From contig URYG01000033.1 of NCBI GenBank assembly GCA_900551985.1, positions 1 to 19,947 on the forward strand: DNA of 19,947 bases. The letters are read 5' to 3'. Below, in pieces: positions 18,154 to 19,947 of this stretch. The notes below the pieces were generated by a model. It had not been told where the DNA came from. It was given only the letters and a program-made list of their open reading frames with translations, and ran no database searches. Origin of the DNA: an uncultured Prevotella sp. (lineage in GTDB: Bacteria; Bacteroidota; Bacteroidia; Bacteroidales; Bacteroidaceae). The translations under genes and the position numbers were made by a program. Position 1 is the first letter of the stretch. Each line of letters opens with the position of its first letter.

Positions 18154-19218
18154 ATGAAACTCAGTATCATCATCCCCGTATATCGTGCCGAAGATACGCT
18201 CGAAAGATGTATCGGGAGTATCCTGCAGCAATCATTCACCAGCTACGAGCTGATTCTCGTAGATGATGGATCGCCTGATGCGTGCCCTCAGCTCTGCGAT
18301 GAATATGCCGGGAAAGATAGTCGTATCCACGTTATCCACAAGGAAAACGGAGGTTTAAGCGATGCCAGAAATATGGGAATAAAGAGGGCTAAAGGACTGT
18401 ATATCACCTTTATAGACAGTGATGATGCGATAGGGGAAAACACGCTCCAACAGCTGATGGAAGAACTTTATCAACATCCCGATGTGGATATTCTGGAATA
18501 TCCCATCATGGAGAGAATCGGCCATCCCCATCGGGAAAAGCTCCTCTCCTTCTCTCCGAAAACCTATCAGAATGCCATCGAATACTGGTTGGCGGAAAAG
18601 GGCTATCATCATACCTATGCCTGCAACAAGATATTCAGGCGTTCGCTGTTTCAGAACATCGAATTTCCGAAGGGAAAAAGCTTCGAGGATGTATGGACGA
18701 TTCCGAAACTGATGGGGCTGACGGAGACAGAGATTACTCAGGATAGGGCGATGGTTTCTCCTCCCCCATTGAAAATAAGGGTGACGGATGTAGGGAAGTA
18801 TCTCTATTACTGGAATCCTCACGGCATTACATCGCAGGCAGAATATTCAGATTTGCTTCAGCTGTATCTGGGACAGAGGCAGGCTTTGATGAAGCTGGAA
18901 ATAGCGGGTAGAGAAAAGATGCAGCAACAAGAAAGAGCAACAGAAGAGCCTCTGCTGAAAACTCCTGCAACAGAAGAAATCCTGCTGAAATATCAGTCTT
19001 CATTAGAAGATTTTCTGACACAGCATCTCAATGTCCTGCTCGATCTCTACGATTTATCGGGAAGATATGAACCGGATCCTCCCCTTATCCACACCGTGAA
19101 ATGGCTGGAAGGAAAAACGGGGATTCATTCGTTCAAACTCAAACTATTCAATATTTTAGGTTATCATTCATTATGCAAAATCAATCATCTTATACACAGA
19201 ATATACAGGCGCCCTTAG
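18154..19218 (+). CDS. Family 2 glycosyltransferase with repeat-bearing C-terminus
   Basis: This is a predicted GT2 sugar transferase, 354 aa. The GT-A domain starts at residue 1 with MKLSIIIPVY. VDDGSPD is at 36-42, GGLSDARNMGI at ~66-76, and the metal-binding DSDD is at 88-91. The later blocks YACNKIFRRSLF and FEDVWTIPKL are the WcaA/EpsJ-like acceptor-side pattern with the conserved ED. The C-terminal third is less conserved and contains a Gln/Glu-rich stretch plus a 10-residue tandem repeat, ATEEPLLKTP then ATEEILLKYQ, from a 30-nt duplication. The final helix is basic (HRIYRRP) and may contact the membrane. It begins 42 nt after porZ, and its last 46 nt overlap the start of the next glycosyltransferase, so it belongs to the same unit. 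Substrate unknown. Confidence 0.9.
   Translation: MKLSIIIPVYRAEDTLERCIGSILQQSFTSYELILVDDGSPDACPQLCDEYAGKDSRIHVIHKENGGLSDARNMGIKRAKGLYITFIDSDDAIGENTLQQLMEELYQHPDVDILEYPIMERIGHPHREKLLSFSPKTYQNAIEYWLAEKGYHHTYACNKIFRRSLFQNIEFPKGKSFEDVWTIPKLMGLTETEITQDRAMVSPPPLKIRVTDVGKYLYYWNPHGITSQAEYSDLLQLYLGQRQALMKLEIAGREKMQQQERATEEPLLKTPATEEILLKYQSSLEDFLTQHLNVLLDLYDLSGRYEPDPPLIHTVKWLEGKTGIHSFKLKLFNILGYHSLCKINHLIHRIYRRP
18937..18996 (+). repeat. 30-bp in-frame tandem repeat in the second GT2 gene
   Basis: Units at 18937-18966 and 18967-18996 both begin GCAACAGAAGA and both contain CTGCTGAAA at the same offset. They encode ATEEPLLKTP and ATEEILLKYQ. The period is ten codons, so frame is preserved. The surrounding DNA (GCAGCAACAAGAAAG just upstream) is also A/G/C-repetitive, which favours slippage. 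Confidence 0.8.
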
Positions 19219-19947
19219 TAAGTTTCATCATCACCACTTACAATATGCCTACGGAATATCTGGAGGAATGCATCAAAAGCATCCTCCAGCTCTCGCTCAA
19301 TGCCAAGGAAAGAGAAATCATCCTCGTGGATGATGGAAGCGATATCTGTGCAATCAACGGGCTCACGGAATATCTGTCGCAGATCATCTATCTGCGACAG
19401 CCTAACCAGGGAGCCAGCGTGGCTAGAAACTATGGTATGATGATAGCCAAGGGCAGATTCATCCAGTTTGTGGATGGCGACGACTATCTGGTACAGACCG
19501 CCTACGAACATTGTCTCGACATCGTAAGATATCATCAGCCAGACATCGTGACTTTCAACTACGTAAAAAACAGGCTGACGGATACTCCTCCTTACGAATT
19601 GCCGACTCCGATATCGGGCACAGCCTATTTGAGCAATCATAACCTGCATGGTTCTGCCTGCTCCTATATCTTCCGCAGCAGCATCAGAGGCACCCTGCAG
19701 TTTACACCGGGCATCGTATATGGAGAAGATGAGGAGTTTACCCCACAGCTCTTCCTGCGTGCCGAAAGAATCTTCAAGATGGAGACTGAGGCTTATTACT
19801 ATCGTGAGAATCCGAACTCCGTAACCCATCAGATGGATCATGAGAAGATTAGTCAGAAAATGGATAACAGTCTGGAGGTAATCCTGCATCTGCAGAAACT
19901 GCTGGATAAGATTCCGGTGGCAGAAAGACAGGCGCTGAACCGCCGCA
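19173..19947 (+). CDS. Family 2 glycosyltransferase, 3' end beyond window
   Basis: An open frame runs from the ATG at 19173 to the last base with no stop: 258 codons seen, so the gene is cut by the window edge. It is a GT2 enzyme: LVSFIITTYNMP at 15-26, the nucleotide-binding ILVDDGS at 50-56, GASVARNYGM at 80-89, and the metal-binding DGDD at 101-104 in FIQFVDGDDYL. YGEDEEF at 183-189 supplies the conserved ED. The start lies inside the previous gene (46-nt overlap, different frame). The next in-frame ATG (Met25) would delete the first beta-strand, so 19173 is needed for a complete fold. It continues the porZ-glycosyltransferase run and may function in the same glycan pathway. Confidence 0.88.
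   Translation, partial: MQNQSSYTQNIQAPLVSFIITTYNMPTEYLEECIKSILQLSLNAKEREIILVDDGSDICAINGLTEYLSQIIYLRQPNQGASVARNYGMMIAKGRFIQFVDGDDYLVQTAYEHCLDIVRYHQPDIVTFNYVKNRLTDTPPYELPTPISGTAYLSNHNLHGSACSYIFRSSIRGTLQFTPGIVYGEDEEFTPQLFLRAERIFKMETEAYYYRENPNSVTHQMDHEKISQKMDNSLEVILHLQKLLDKIPVAERQALNRR

Overview
This window is bacterial chromosome from a member of the Bacteroidota, most likely Prevotella/Segatella (S. copri-like). Four things point there. There is a SusC/SusD outer-membrane pair. There is a PorZ-like type IX secretion protein. Promoters carry the Bacteroidota -7 element TAnnTTTG, paired with a -33 TTTG in three of four cases. Genes lack strong Shine-Dalgarno sequences. All intact genes are on the + strand; the genus assignment is inference from protein similarity recalled by eye.

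Layout. (1) 1-179 is a leader with a TAACTTTG promoter element. (2) 180-1653 is an AT-rich AbiE-type toxin-antitoxin pair (AbiEi antitoxin, AbiEii nucleotidyltransferase). Its end overlaps by 23 nt a GC-richer gene of unknown function (1631-3031). (3) 3032-3341 holds a 22-bp-period direct repeat, a terminator-like hairpin, a good promoter and a ~140-nt leader. (4) 3342-8338 is a SusC-like TonB-dependent transporter and SusD-like lipoprotein, closed by a strong terminator, with no glycoside hydrolase or regulator beside it. (5) 8498-9100 is a structured intergenic region: four CTTAAG palindromes spaced exactly 22 bp apart, a possible gene remnant on the - strand, and two tandem 52-bp-period hairpins abutting a promoter. 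(6) 9101-10522 is a DUF234-type AAA+ ATPase. (7) 10568 onward is the leuS promoter and leuS. (8) 13604-19947 is a tightly packed run: YitT/DUF2179 membrane protein, RdgB/HAM1 NTP pyrophosphatase, GT2 glycosyltransferase, PorZ-like protein, a second GT2, and a third GT2 that runs off the window end.

How the parts work together. The SusC/SusD pair would bind and import a glycan or other nutrient across the outer membrane. leuS, yitT and rdgB are housekeeping genes. The GT2-porZ-GT2-GT2 run joins sugar-transfer enzymes to a type IX secretion attachment-complex protein. This fits surface glycolipid synthesis and cargo anchoring, although the sequence does not name the glycan. The AbiE pair and the AAA+ ATPase with its iterated palindromes look like accessory cargo in an otherwise ordinary chromosomal stretch.

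No tRNA, rRNA, CRISPR array, insertion sequence or transposase was seen. The strongest unexplained signals are the 22-bp CTTAAG array, the duplicated hairpins against the ATPase promoter, and the unknown gene coupled to AbiEii.
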